DNA from: Neoarius graeffei | Taxonomy: Eukaryota > Chordata > Actinopteri > Siluriformes > Ariidae | DNA: 64,000 nucleotides | Reading direction: 5' to 3' | Assembly: GCF_027579695.1 (NCBI RefSeq) | Contig: NC_083570.1 | Coordinates: 12,934,551-12,998,550, forward strand | Shown: piece by piece, positions 34,301 through 45,556 of the stretch | Numbering within the stretch: position 1 is the stretch's first letter | Layout of the letters: each line of letters opens with the position of its first letter | Program-made: the position numbers and the translations under genes | Notes under the pieces: model-generated | Database searches by the model: none | Told to the model about the DNA's origin: nothing | What the model saw: only the letters and a program-made list of their open reading frames with translations

Positions 34301-34680
34301 TCCTTCGCAGGGTGGCTGGGCGCTCCCTTAGAGATAGGGTGAGAAGCACAGTCACTCGGGAGGAGCTCGGAGTAGAGCCGCTGCTCCTCCACATCGAGAG
34401 GAACCAGCTGAGGTGGCTCGGGCATCTTTTTCGGATGCCTCCTGGACGCCTCCCTGGGGAGGTGTTCCAGGCATGTCCCCCCGGGAGGAGGCCCCGGGGA
34501 AGACCCAGGACACGCTGGAGGGACTATGTCTCTCGGCTGGCCTGGGAACGCCTCGGTGTTCTTCCCGAGGAGCTGGCCGAGGTGTCTGGGGAAAGGGAAG
34601 TTTGGGCTTCCATGCTTAGACTGCTGCCTCCGCGACCCGGTCCTGGATAAGCGGAAGAAGACGAGACGAGACGAGACGAG
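31314..34680 (+). mobile_element. RTE-type LINE
   Basis: It is flanked by a 12-bp duplication gcaaacagtccc (31302-31313 and 34681-34692). The 3' end is ggataagcggaagaag followed by acgag repeats, the simple-repeat tail usual for RTE-like LINEs. A single ORF encodes endonuclease and RT. It is the innermost layer of this branch of the nest. Confidence 0.9.
31477..34650 (+). pseudogene. RTE-type endonuclease-reverse transcriptase, one nonsense codon
   Basis: The frame runs 31477-34650 with a single TGA at 32398-32400. The endonuclease part shows [20 protein letters not shown] and [12 protein letters not shown]. The RT part shows GKAPGVDEIRPEYLK, NYRGITLLS, FVDLEKAFDRVP, GLRQGCPLSP and LLFADDVVLLA, then the C-terminal region with RWLGHLFRM. 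There is no RNase H, as expected for RTE. The TGA lies between SDL and PYVLDTR, at a place where CGA (Arg) would fit, so one CpG transition probably silenced the element. Confidence 0.9.
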
Positions 34681-37600
34681 GCAAACAGTCCCATCTCTCC
34701 GCGACCCCCCTGGAGTCCCTCCGCGACCCCCAAAGGGGTCGCAACCCCCACTTTGGGAACCGCTGATTTAACCCCATCTTTTAATAGTTTGTCGGTGACT
34801 TGTGCTATTTTGAACACTATATCTTGCCTAGTAGTTGATTGCCAAGTTTTAATACTAAACAATGCTGAACTTGAGTCTGAAGCAATTACTACCTTTCCAG
34901 GCCTATGTACCTCCACCCATTGCAATGCTAGCCATACAGCTAGTAATTCAGCCATATAGACTGCTAAATCATCAGTAACTCTCTTACCAACTTCAATTTT
35001 AAGTTCTGGGATGACATATGCTACCCTTACTGTCCTATCTGTGTGCTTGGATGCATCTGTAAATATTTTAGTTTCTTCGCCATATTTTTCATTTAAATGC
35101 CACTGTACCCTATGCTTATCCATTTCCTTACTTTGCTTGTCTTCTAAAAGTTGAAAGTCAGTAGGCACCTCTTCAATGACCCATGGAGGTACAGCCGGCA
35201 ATGACACTGTGGGACTTACTTTCACATCAGTGATCCTCATATCTTTCACTCTATCATTGATCGTCCAACCATAACTTCTTATTCGGTCATTCAACCGCTC
35301 TTGACAAGGCAGTAAAACAGACTGGCTCATGTGATCATCACTGTGGCCTTTCAGATTCGCCCAGTATACCAATGCTAACTGCTCTCTTCTGAGGTTAAGG
35401 GGCATTTCTCCCATTTCAACTTGTATTGCGGCCACTGGAGTGGTCTTCATAGCACCACAACACAACCTTAAAGCTTGGTTCTGAACCACATCTAGCTTAT
35501 TCAGCATTGATTTAACTGCCGACCCATATATAAAACACCCATAATCCAACACAGACCTTATTAATCCTATATAGACGGTCCTTAAAGCATGTCTACTTGC
35601 TCCCCACTCTATTCCGCATAAGCACCTCATCACATTAAGGACTCTTTTACATCTACCAATCATATTTTCAATATGCAATGCCCATGTCAGTCTTTGGTCA
35701 AACCATATGCCCAGGTATTTAAATGATTCAACTCTTTCCAGTTCATGACCTGATATTGTGACTTTTACATCCTCCATAACCTTTTTCCTGGAAAAGACCA
35801 TCATCTTAGTTTTTTGTACTGAAATTCTAAAACCCCATCGAATGGCCCATTTATCCACTGCAGTAACAGCTTGTTGAATCTTTTTATACACAAACTCAGT
35901 GTTTCTCCCTCTTTTCCAAAGGGCCCCGTCATCAGCAAATAAGGCTACCCCCACCTGACTCTCAACTTCATTAAAAATCCCATTAATCATAATAGAGAAC
36001 AGCATAGGGCTAACAATGCTTCCTTGTGGAATACCATTTTCAGTCATATACTTCTGACTAGTCACTCCATTTACCTTCACCATCATGGTTCTATCCGTTA
36101 GGAAATCCCTAACCCAATTGAGCACCCTTCCCCTAAAACCCATGGTATGTAACCTTATCAGTAGTCCCTCCTTCCACATCATGTCGTAAGCCTTTTCTAT
36201 ATCAAAGAAAACTGCTACAACAATCTCTTTGTTTGCCTGCGCTCTTCTTATTACATCTTCTAAGACCACCAATGAGTCCATTGTGCTTCGACCCTTTCTA
36301 AATCCACTCTGGTAATTTAGTATCAGGCCTTTAAACTCAATTACATACATCATCCTGTCATTTATCATTTTCTCCATTGTTTTTCCCATCTGAGAGGTTA
36401 GAGCTATCGGTCTATAGTTACCTGGGAGTTGCGGGTCTTTACCAGGCTTCTTAATAGGAATGACAATGGATTCCTTCCAAGCTTTTGGGATAACTCCCTG
36501 TATCCATATTTTATTATACAAAGCCAGTAAGACTTCCTTTCCCTTATCAGAAAGGTTCTCCAGCATTGAATAACAAATTCCATCCCCCCCAGGAGAAGAT
36601 TTACCTAATTTCCTAAGGGCGTTATTCAGTTCAGTACTTGTAAATAGCGCATTTAGCTCCCCTTCTATCATATCTGCACTTTTATCTGCTCTCATACATT
36701 CCTTCCGGTATTTTTCAACTGTCTCAGCTCTTGCTGTCCTTTCCTGTTGAGTGAGGTTTTCAGAACTATGAACTTTACTTAGTGCCTTTGCCATTATCTC
36801 AGCTTTTCCAACGCTACTAGTTATTATAGTATCACCATCAATTAATCCAGGATATCCATATTGCTTCCCTTTCCCTTTCATTCTCTTTATCATATTCCAT
36901 ACTTTTTCCACTGGTGTTTCTCGACCTATGGAATCACAAAACCTTCTCCAACACTCTTTCTTGGCCTGCTTGATGGTTCTCCTCACTACAGTCTGAGCTT
37001 TCTTGAATATGACCAAGTTGTGGAAGTTGTGGGTTTTCTTCAATACTCTAAACGCCTTATTTCTGTTTTTAACTGCTATTCTACATTCATTATTCCACCA
37101 AGGGACAATCCTACCAAGGCACACAGGTTTGGTTTTAGGAATGGCTACTGTAGCTGCTCTGAATATATTAGCACTTACATTTGTACATACATCTTCAATG
37201 CCCCCATTTATATCCACAACAGACAGTAAAGCGTCACTGCTTTCTCTAAATTTTTCCCAGTCAGCTTTCCCCAAAATCCATCTCTCGTTATAAACTTCTT
37301 CCTCAGATGTGACTTCTATTCCTATTTCTACCTTTATTGGGAAGTGGTCACTACCTACAGCATTACTTTCCATTACTCCCCATCCATACTTGTCTGCTAA
37401 TGACTTTGTAACCAACGTTAGGTCTATTGCAGACTCTGTTCCTCTAGCCATATTCATTCTGGTACCTGAACCATCATTTAAACTTATCAGCCCCTCCCCA
37501 TCAATGAACTCTAATATCACATCCACATTGGTGTCATTCTTGTCTCCCCACAAAGAACTATGTGCGTTAAAATCACCACACCATATTACCCTCCCTTTTG

Positions 37601-37966
37601 TGCCCTTCCAAATTTCTTCCAAATGGTTTAATTGCAATTGTCTACATGGATTATAAAAATTTATAATCTCAATACTTTCTTTCCCTGACCATACCTCTAT
37701 CATTGAGTATTCCAGCTGCTTCCCTTTTTTAACCTCTCTATACTGGATACCAGTTTTTATAAATGTTATGATTCCCCCACCCCTACCACTGTCTCTGTCC
37801 CTCCTTACTGACGAATACCCTTTAATACTAAAATCCAGTGTTGGGATCAGCCAAGTTTCTTGTATACACATAATACTGGGTTTCATACTTAGGTTGTCAA
37901 CATATTTCTTAAATTCCTGACCATTCTTTATTAAACTCCTTGCATTCCATTGTAGTATGAAAAAAC

Positions 37967-37972
37967 TCATTA
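37967..37972 (-). promoter_or_regulatory. TAATGA stop-start junction between LINE ORF1 and ORF2
   Basis: On the minus strand the ORF1 stop TAA and the ORF2 start ATG share an A, and the next codon gives TAATGA. The same motif couples translation of the two ORFs in the silkworm LINE SART1; the same mechanism here is inference. Confidence 0.6.
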
Positions 37973-39012
37973 ACCAGAACCACCACATTCTTGAGAGTAT
38001 TGTGATCCATCAGACAGATTCAGAGCATCTCTGACTGCCTCCCACTGTATATCGTGAATGTTGAGGTACTTACTAGCTGCTTTGACTATATATTGAATTT
38101 TCTTTGTACGCTTGTCGGTTTGTGCTGTGCAGTTGATGACATAGGCCATAAACAAAACAAAATCTTTTTTAGGGACAATCAACGTCTCTTCTTTGATAGC
38201 CTCGCATTTTGTGCACTGTCCTCCCATTTTAACATCTTCCACTGGTACTGCTACCACCCTTTTTACAGACTTTGCCGCTTCCGCATATGTAATACCACGG
38301 GTGACTTTAATTCTCTGCACCTCCTGCATCCTTTTACTCACTTCGCAGCCTCTATATGCTGAGCTGTGTTCTCCCCCACAATTACAACACTTTAACCTTG
38401 CGTCCTTATCACACTGGCCATAGTCGTGCTCTCCACTACACCTACTGCACCTTTTCTTTCCCTTACAAACCGCAGCAACGTGTCCAAACCTTTGACATTT
38501 GAAACACCTAAAGGGGGGTGGAATATATGGTTTCACTTCAAAGCTCATGTAGCCTATAAAGACCCTTTTAGGAAGTTGGGATTCACCAAATGTCAACACA
38601 ATCGACAAGCTATCAGTTAAGACTCCATCTCTTTTTGTTTTCAGCCGCTTTGCTTCCTTTACCTTGACATTACTGATATTTTGCTTGACAACATCGACTG
38701 ATTCTGCTAACGGAATGCCTGAGATTACCCCTTTCACCTGCTTGTCATATGCCACCGAACACTGAACTTTATGGCCATTTAACTTATTCACCTTAACTGC
38801 ACATCTTTGCTGTTCCTCATTCTTGCATACCACTATTAGACCACTTCTTATTTTCTTTGCACTCACCTCACCAAACTCCTTTTGTAGGGCAATGGTAAGT
38901 AGTGATGGACTCCAATCGTCAAAATTTGCTCCTTCCTTTAGCAGTTTCACAAAGACTATGTAGTCCGCTCCGATTCTGTCTACTCTTGCTTTCTTTTCTC
39001 CATCACCATAGT

Positions 39013-40318
39013 CAGGGGTGATTCTAGCATCTGATCTTTGGGGGTGCTTAGCCCCCAGAGCTGACAGAGGCACCTGGCTTGAACGACAGTGTCTCATCTC
39101 ATTATCTCTAGCCGCTTTATCCTTCTACAGGGTCGCAGGCAAGCTGGAGCCTATCCCAACTGACTACGGGCGAAAGGCGGGGTACACCCTGGACAAGTCG
39201 CCAGGTCATCACAGGGCTGACACATAGACACAGACAACCATTCACACTCACATTCACACCTACGGTCAATTTAGAGTCACCAGTTAACCTAACCTACATG
39301 TCTTTGGACTGTGGGGGAAACAGGAGCACCCGGAGGAAACCCACGCGGACACGGAGAGAACATGCAAACTCCACACAGAAAGGCCCTCGCCGGCCCCGGG
39401 GCTCGAACCCAGGACCTTCTTGCTGTGAGGCGACAGCGCTAACCACTACACCACCGTGCCGCCCTGAACGACAGTGTTTCCATGTTTATTCCACATTTAG
39501 ACTAGACTTAACTAGACAAGAAGACTAGACTAGACAAGACTAGACTTATGCAATGTTTTAACAGAAGCTGACCCAATAAACTATGATATCTACACATTTA
39601 CAACCACTGACACAAATATTTACATTATATTTTTAACTAAACAAGACCTACTACTGCATTTGTAATGTTGGAGCTATTCATTTTGAACAGTGGTAATTGT
39701 TAATTAATGTGTTATTGTGTATTGTGCAATAATAGTGTGTATTATTATGATTTTACATTAGTTTACATTAGTAAACGCTATGTTACATTAAATAAAATTG
39801 ACTAACACACGGTGGTCTAGCACCGTAGCACTTGTACAGCTCTGCACAAAAGTATCTCGATATGGATGATAAATGTTGTTTTTATCATTCTGTTCATAGA
39901 CCAGGGAACATCAATATTGCATTATGCATATTATTGTGTTGTGTTTAACAATTGTAACTCCGGTCCGTACCTTCACATCTCGCTATGCCAGTAATACTAA
40001 GGTGCTACTTCGAGTTCCTCATCGGCGTGGAATCCAGTTAAAAAAAACACCATGTCGTAGCAAGCACTCGCACGGACAGGCAACCCAATCAGAGGGGACG
40101 CAAGGAGGAGAGGTATTTTACTGCTCATAGAACTATCACGTAACAGGTGAATTCAAGAACACACGCCCGCACACACATTCATTGCGCAGTGCGCAAGGGC
40201 ACTTATTTCTGAAAATTATGTCCAAAAGCAGTGTTTTTGAGGGTGCTGAGCTAGGGGGTGCTGAGCTCGTTTTTGGGGGTGCTTGAGCACCCCCAAAAAT
40301 AGGCTAAACACGCCCCTG
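39013..40318. mobile_element. Non-autonomous hAT, family A (copy 1), carrying a V-SINE
   Basis: Ends caggggtgattctagcatc and, inverted, caggggcgtgtttagcc; 8-bp duplication accatagt (39005-39012 and 40319-40326). Without its V-SINE it matches the element at 54552-55360 in inverted orientation over much of its length, including gggggtgcttagcccccag near one end. No transposase. Confidence 0.92.
39093..39464 (-). mobile_element. V-SINE, copy 3
   Basis: Complete, minus orientation, with 13-bp duplication tgaacgacagtgt (39080-39092 and 39465-39477), inside the hAT family A copy. Confidence 0.95.
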
Positions 40319-40770
40319 ACCATAGTTATGCATTTTCCCACTTTTCCGTTTATTACCCTTCCCTATTATGCTCCGTGAGCCATCCAAATTAATTATATTG
40401 TCAGTTTCAAATCTCCCGCTATCATCCATTCCCTCATCTTCCTCCTCACTACCTGACACATCACTTCCTGTCTCCTGACCATTCCCAGACCAGTTGCCAC
40501 CAACCGCCCTTATGCCACTTCCTCCACTCCTCTCAGCCATCCTCCCGCACGCCTGGCAACTAGAGTAGCTCCCAACAGTTCTTAAGAAGGCCCTGGCTGA
40601 TGGGAGAGGAGTGGTAGCAGGTGTGGGAGTGCCTTCAGGGAAAATGGCCTTCAACAGGGCAGGACTGAATTCCTGTCTCGGATCCAGCCTGGAGCTGGCA
40701 TGGAAGTCCCAGCATGGAGCTGGCATGGAAGTCCCAGCATGGATGGACTGGACCGGACTGTGACACTTTC

Positions 40771-42061
40771 CAAATAAATGTTTTTTTTTTTTAATAATCT
40801 TCAATTTAGGATTTAGCCAAATACTAGAGGCCTTGTTTCAAAAGGGATCAAACACTATCAGCCCTGAGATTTTCCTCCATACCTTCTGAAGGTGAGATAT
40901 GATTGGGTGAGCTTTGGTATACTTAGATGGATCTGTGGACAGGCAGTGAAGCAAATGGAGAAGAGCACATACAGACTACTCCATGTTGTACCATGGGGGG
41001 GTCTCTCACCGGAAGCAGTGCCCAGTGTGCCAGATGCCTCAGGGAAAATGCATAATAATAAAAAAAAAACTAATTTGGAAGTCCTAAACCACCATTCTTG
41101 ACTGGTCTTTGTAATTTCCTCATATTCATACATGATCGCTTTCCATTCCAGAGAAATTCTTTAAATACCCCATCAAGTCTCTTAAAGTTACTGTCTGGAA
41201 TCTCTAATGGAAGGGAGGAAAGCAGGTAATTAATCCGAGGCATGAGATTCATTTTGATTACATTAACTTTTCCCCATAAAGACAAATACAGTGACGACCA
41301 GCGCTTTACATCTATATCAAGCCTCTGTATTAAGGGGCCAAAGTTCACTTTAATAATATCATCCAATCTGGGGGGAAAAGGATACCCAAATATTTTAACC
41401 CTTGTTTGGGCCATCTAAATCTACTTGCCTGAAAGAGTACAGTTGGACAGTGCTTTGTTAAACGTACAGCCTCCGATTTATTCCAATTGACCTTATATCC
41501 TGAAAACTTCGAAAAAGCGTTAATCGTATCCAGCGAGGAGGGTATTGATACCACAGGGTCCAAAATCAGTAAAAGACTGTGGTCTGTATACATCAACAAT
41601 TTATGAACAGTTCCATTATATATAACTCCTGGGAAGTTATTATCACCCCTGATCACTGCTGCTAAAGATTCCATCACCAAATAGAATAACAGAGGGCTAA
41701 GCGGTGAGCCTTGACATGTGCCTCTGCCCTATTCACCATATGATGATATGTACCCATTCGTTTGCACTGCTGCCTCTGGTCGATTACATAATAGACGCAC
41801 CCACTTAATAAAAATTTTCCCAAAACCAAACATTTCTAAAGTCCTGAGCAAAAATCTCAATTCTACCCTATCAAATGCTTTTTCAGTGTCAAGCAACGCT
41901 GTAGCAATTGGTGAACTGGAATTTGAGACTGCCCACATAATATTAATAAAGCGCCTAATGTTGTCAGCTGCACTACGTTTATGAATAAAACCCACCTGAT
42001 CTTCATGTACTAGAGGGGTCATTACCTTCTCGAGCATATTTGCAAGGACTTTAGACAAAAT
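40771..42061 (-). pseudogene. L1-like ORF2, reverse transcriptase and downstream region
   Basis: The minus strand holds RT blocks (KILSKVLANMLEKVM, EDQVGFIHKRSAADNIRR, DTEKAFDRVE), then CQGSPLSPLLF, the catalytic site decayed to MYTDHSLLL where YADD is expected, and the thumb/connection part (GLKYLGILFPP, SLWGKVNVIKMN, FLWNGKR, NGGLGLPN). Stops and frame changes are frequent. It continues left after solo LTR 1 and right after solo LTR 2. Confidence 0.82.
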
Positions 42062-42066
42062 TTTGG

Positions 42067-42601
42067 TGTCATGCTCCACCCCGGACATCCACTACGGAGA
42101 TTATGTGTCTCTGATGCCAGCGCCGAACCGGATCCAAGACAGGAATTCCCTCTCACCCGTATTCACTTCCTGGTTTTCACTGCTGTGTATAAATAAGCCG
42201 TTTTCAGACTCAGACTTTGCCAGAACGTCTTGTTTGCTTCTTTAGCTGTTTCTGTGCCTCTCTTACTGTTCATGGTTATTCTCTCTAGTGACTTTTTCTT
42301 GTTCATGGTTTTTGTACTTGTACTCTTCTGGTTTATGGTGTTTTTTGCACAAAAGGTTATTTCAGATTAATGGTTTCTTACACTAAGGGTCTTTTCTTGT
42401 TCATGGTTTTTTGCACCAGTGTTTTTGTCAAATTGTTTGTCTTATTTTGTCCAGACTATTTTTGCCACTTGTTTTTTGTCCTGTTTGTTTACCTTCTTGC
42501 TATGCCCTTTTTCCCCTGAATTAAATCATATTATTTATTGGATTACTGTCTGTGTTCTGCTTGTGGATCCTAACTTCACCATACCTCCACCCACCCTAAC
42601 A
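42067..42601 (+). mobile_element. Solo LTR 2
   Basis: 535 bp, tgtcatgctcc...ccaccctaaca, with 5-bp duplication tttgg (42062-42066 and 42602-42606) inside the L1-like ORF2. TATAAATA at 42188-42195 and an attaaa-type polyadenylation signal near 42521 give plus orientation. It resembles solo LTR 1 in end sequences and internal agacaggaattc. Confidence 0.85.
42188..42195 (+). promoter_or_regulatory. TATA box of solo LTR 2
   Basis: TATAAATA about 120 bp into the LTR, a usual position for the U3 promoter. Activity is unknown. Confidence 0.45.
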
Positions 42602-42606
42602 TTTGG

Positions 42607-42684
42607 GATCTAACGGAAGAAGGGAAATTGGACGATAGTTCTTACAGTCACATGGATCCTTATCCTTTTTAAGAATAAGTGTAA
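42607..42684 (-). pseudogene. L1-like ORF2 RT finger fragment
   Basis: On the minus strand it reads LITLILKKDKDP and NYRPISLL, the RT motif directly preceding the part at 42061. It links across the piggyBac to 46245-46095. Confidence 0.8.
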
Positions 42685-42903
42685 TTAGCCCTAATCATAC
42701 CGGCATATTTTGCAACCTATTCATACCGGGTGGGGTCGGTTACGACCCCGTTATTTTTAGCCAAATATCGTTACATTTTATGTGTAGACAACAAAAGCTT
42801 CATAAGAGATCGATATTCTTTATTAAACATCTTGTTAGAGATCCACAAATACTATTCTATGTATATCTAGGACACCAATTTGATTCAACCAAACCTATTT
42901 TTT

Positions 42904-43511
42904 TCAAAAATCTGAAATTACTTTCTGACTCTGAGGATGAACAGCATTGTACTCAGTAGTCTTCTGGCGACCCTCTCTATTTGTCTCTTGGACAATCTGA
43001 ATCACTACTGGCTGGGTGATAAAAAGCTGGAAAGACTGCAGTATATCAGTACATCTTCCTTCTGGTGTGATTCCAGGGGCCTGTCTCAAAATATCCTGGG
43101 CTCGCCTTTGTCCCTGCAGTGGCTGGGCCTCATCCCAAACAGTTCCATCTTTACCAATTATGTGGTCTTGGTCCACAGCAGGGTTGCTGGGCTGGGCTGG
43201 GCTTGGCCTTGGGGAATTGTACCATTGTCCTGGCCTCGCCCATAACCTCTGCCATGGCCTCTTCCCCTTCCTTGATTTATTTCAGCCTCTCTGTCATCAG
43301 GGCGTTGTTGATTTCCATGGTGTTCAACCTCTGGATCATTATCACTGGCACTCTCAGTGTCACCTCTGTCTGATGCTTCAGATATGTGGTTTGCTTCTTC
43401 CTCAGAGTCGGATTCATTTGGTTCGCTCTCATCTGTGGTACTGTCCTGCTCTAAGAGTCTTTGAATCTCTTCTCTTCTCAAGTATCTCACTACTCTTGGT
43501 CTGCCTGCCAT
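42904..43511 (-). pseudogene. piggyBac transposase N-terminal region, minus strand
   Basis: It begins MAGRPRVVRYLRREE with an acidic tract typical of piggyBac N-termini, then a Gly/Arg-rich stretch, and after a frameshift near 43165 continues with IGKDGTVWDEAQP, RRAQDILRQAPGIT, FQLFI and IVQETNREG, which match the region before the catalytic core. All of the DDD catalytic domain is missing. This belongs to the outer element, whose left end follows closely. Confidence 0.75.
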
Positions 43512-43986
43512 ATTTCAATCTGAAAAGACAAAATTGGGTAAATACACTGAATAAAAAACAAGTACTATATTATACCTCCTGACTCCCAGCAGTTCAAATT
43601 TGTTCTCTCTGGAGGACATTTGTAAACCTGAATATCTCCCACCCCTTACATAGTACTGAGCTAACTCCTACTGTGCCTTAAAGAGGACATTTAGAACTTT
43701 TAAATGATACCTCATTTGTAGAGGTGGGGTTTTGGGAACTTCCTTTTCCTCTGCAAAGAAAATGGCTTCCCTCACCACAAAGGCATTTTACGGTCAAAGG
43801 AAAAGTGCGTGCATAATACTTTAAACTTAACAAATGTTGTCTTCAAATATTGGTGTTATGTTTTACATGAACCTCTTAAGAACACATTAAATCAATTTAT
43901 GAGTTAATGTAACATGTTTTACCACAATATTTTCCCCTTTTAAGAAATGTCCTCTGTAGTGGACATTTGTAGTTGCTTTTTCTATT

Positions 43987-45556
43987 TTGTTCTGTATTTT
44001 TTGCAAATCAGAAGGCAGGGAGTCACTATCAGAGGCAGAGAAGATTTTACTGCAAATTGTTGAGGGAAACTCAGATTTTGAGTTGTCTGATGAGGAAGAG
44101 CAAGGTGGGGTGTTTGAAGGTGAAGCAGAGGCAGAGGATTCAGACAGCTCTGAGGATGAAGGTGAAGCAGGGCAAGTACAGGCAGAGGAGCAAGAAGATG
44201 CCGGATGCTCATCATCTTCGTCCAGCCGTCGTCCACTATGGAGCAAGACTACAATGTACACATTGACTTTATATTTTCATACAAATACATTACAATTTAC
44301 AGAAAACATTTTTCACTTGGGCGGCACGGTGGTGTAGTGGTTAGCGCTGTCGCCTCACAGCAAGAAGGTCCGGGTTCGAGCCCCGTGGCCGGCGAGGGCC
44401 TTTCTGTGTGGAGTTTGCATGTTCTCCCCGTGTCCGCGTGGGTTTCCTCCGGGTGCTCCGGTTTCCCCCACAGTCCAAAGACATGGAGGTTAGGTTAACT
44501 GGTGACTCTAAATTGACCGTAGGTGTGAGTGTGAATGGTTCCATTTACGGGTCGCTGCCCAGTTCGCCAGTATGTACCAGGCAAACCATACCCGACTGGA
44601 TTGACGGTGTTTGTCTTGGAAACACCAAATGGTCTGATCCTAGACTTTGTGGTCTACCAAGGCAAAACCGCCTTTAGAGTCACAGAAGGACAGGGCATTG
44701 GAAAACAAGCTGTCCTTCACTTGGCGAATCTGTTCCCCAAGGAACGCACCTCTTCTTTGACAGGTTCTTTACAAGCGTGAACCTCCTGGAAATCTTGAAT
44801 GCAAAAGGGTTGACCGGTACTGGAACTCTCATGAAGAACAGAGTTCCAAATGATTGCAACATCATAGCGGACAGGCCCTTCACAAAGAAAGGAAGAGGGG
44901 CATCGGAGATGGTGGTCAGACGAAGTCCTCCTGAAGTTGCCGTCTTAAAGTGGATGGATAACAAGCCAGTGGCCATGGCATCAACTGCCTATGGCATCAA
45001 GCCAGAGGACACACACAGGAGATGGTCTAAGAAAGGCAAAAGGTTTGTCCAGGTGTCAAGGCCACAGGCATTTGCTGAATACAACACTAATATGGGTGGC
45101 GTGGACTTGGCTGACAGGATGCTAAGCTTCTACAGGATGGCCACTCGCAGTCGGAAATGGACAGTGCGTGCAATTTTCCACTTTTTTGATCTGGCAATCA
45201 CCAATGCATGGCTTCAGTACAAAACTGATTGCCAGATTCTGGGAAAGAAAGCATTGAAGTTTCTTGAATTCAAAATGTTCCTTGGTGAGCAGTTGATTAC
45301 TCGGGCCCAAGCAGGAGTTGCAAGTGACAGTGAGGATGACTACACTCCCCCACGTCAAAAGTGGAAACCACAGCCAAATGCAGCTCTGAGATACTATGGG
45401 GCCATCCATCTCCCGGAGATGGTAGATGAAACACATGCATCAAGGTGTCGCAGATCTGGTTGCAAAAGTAAAACCTATGTGATGTGCACCAAGTGCAAGG
45501 TATTCCTTTGTGTCTCAAAGAAGGGGAATTGCTTTTTGAAATATCATACCCCATGA
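43987..45556 (+). pseudogene. piggyBac transposase, plus strand, broken by a V-SINE
   Basis: An acidic N-terminus (LSDEEEQGGVFEGEAEAED) is followed at 44319 by a V-SINE and a deletion that removes the first catalytic region. The rest resumes at about 44545 ([14 protein letters not shown]), shifts frame near 44735 by the second catalytic Asp (LFFDRFFTS), and then runs open to 45556 with [13 protein letters not shown] (third catalytic Asp region), [12 protein letters not shown] and a Cys-rich tail ([22 protein letters not shown]). It cannot make active enzyme. Confidence 0.85.
44319..44540 (+). mobile_element. V-SINE, copy 4, 3'-truncated
   Basis: Starts gggcggcacggtggtgtag and breaks off after gtgtgaatggt, losing the tail. 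The truncation coincides with loss of piggyBac sequence, so one deletion may have removed both. Confidence 0.88.

Larger units (their letters stand above)
28863..34765 (-). mobile_element. hAT (Charlie-type) transposon, with RTE insertion
   Basis: Ends cagtggttcccaaac and, inverted, cagcggttcccaaag. An 8-bp duplication atttaacc (28855-28862 and 34766-34773) flanks it. It encodes an intact BED-finger transposase on the minus strand. An RTE LINE at 31314-34680 sits about 330 bp upstream of the transposase start, outside the coding region. The hAT itself is about 2.5 kb without that insertion. Confidence 0.93.
28304..37970 (-). pseudogene. I-group LINE ORF2, split by a hAT insertion
   Basis: The coding parts are 37970-34766 and 28862-28304. 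The first carries the endonuclease (LQWNARSL, CIQETW, WCGDFNAHSSLWG, VGSDHFPI), RT (NYRPIALTSQ, FFDIEKAYD, LFADDGALW) and the start of RNase H (IFTDASKHT, AELLAVWLALQW, ASDSSSAL). The second completes RNase H (WVPAHLGVVGNEFAD) and ends with a CCHC (CEFCGSPESVEHVLCHC). The 5911-bp insert plus duplication restores the same frame when removed, and no other stop or shift is seen. The start is the ATG overlapping the ORF1 stop. The enzyme would nick DNA and prime reverse transcription there. Confidence 0.9.
37970..40540 (-). pseudogene. I-group LINE ORF1, split by a hAT insertion
   Basis: The coding parts are 40540-40319 and 39012-37970. The N-terminus (MAERSGGSGIRAVGG) is acidic and Gly/Ser-rich; the second part ends with three zinc knuckles (CFKCQRFGHVAAVC, CSRCSGEHDYGQC, CCNCGGEHSSAYRGC). 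The insert plus duplication is 1314 bp, divisible by three, and both flanks stay open in the same frame. ORF1 would coat the LINE RNA. The ATG lies only ~12 bp from the LINE 5' end, so the leader is minimal. Confidence 0.85.
28118..40552 (-). mobile_element. Full-length I-group (RNase H-bearing) LINE
   Basis: Bounded by a 13-bp target duplication ctggcaactagag (28105-28117 and 40553-40565), it has a GAA-repeat 3' tail at 28118-28137 (seen as ttc repeats). Without its two hAT insertions it is about 5.2 kb. Order on the minus strand: very short leader, ORF1, TAATGA junction, ORF2 with endonuclease, RT, RNase H and a C-terminal CCHC. RNase H places it in the I/Nimb-like group rather than L1 or RTE. 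Confidence 0.9.
27684..40765 (-). mobile_element. Solo LTR 1, interrupted by an I-group LINE
   Basis: The LTR pieces 27684-28117 and 40566-40765 make about 634 bp with ends TG...CA. A 5-bp target duplication ctttc (27679-27683 and 40766-40770) lies within the L1-like LINE. Minus orientation is inferred because its end shows ggatccgagacaggaattc, similar to the start of solo LTR 2. A 25-bp segment (ggagctggcatggaagtccc...) is tandemly doubled at about 40690-40740. No internal retroelement remains, so LTR-LTR recombination removed it. Confidence 0.82.

Noticed and set aside
43016..43582. Plus-strand open frame of 188 codons
   Set aside because: It is antisense to the recognisable piggyBac N-terminal region and has no features of its own.
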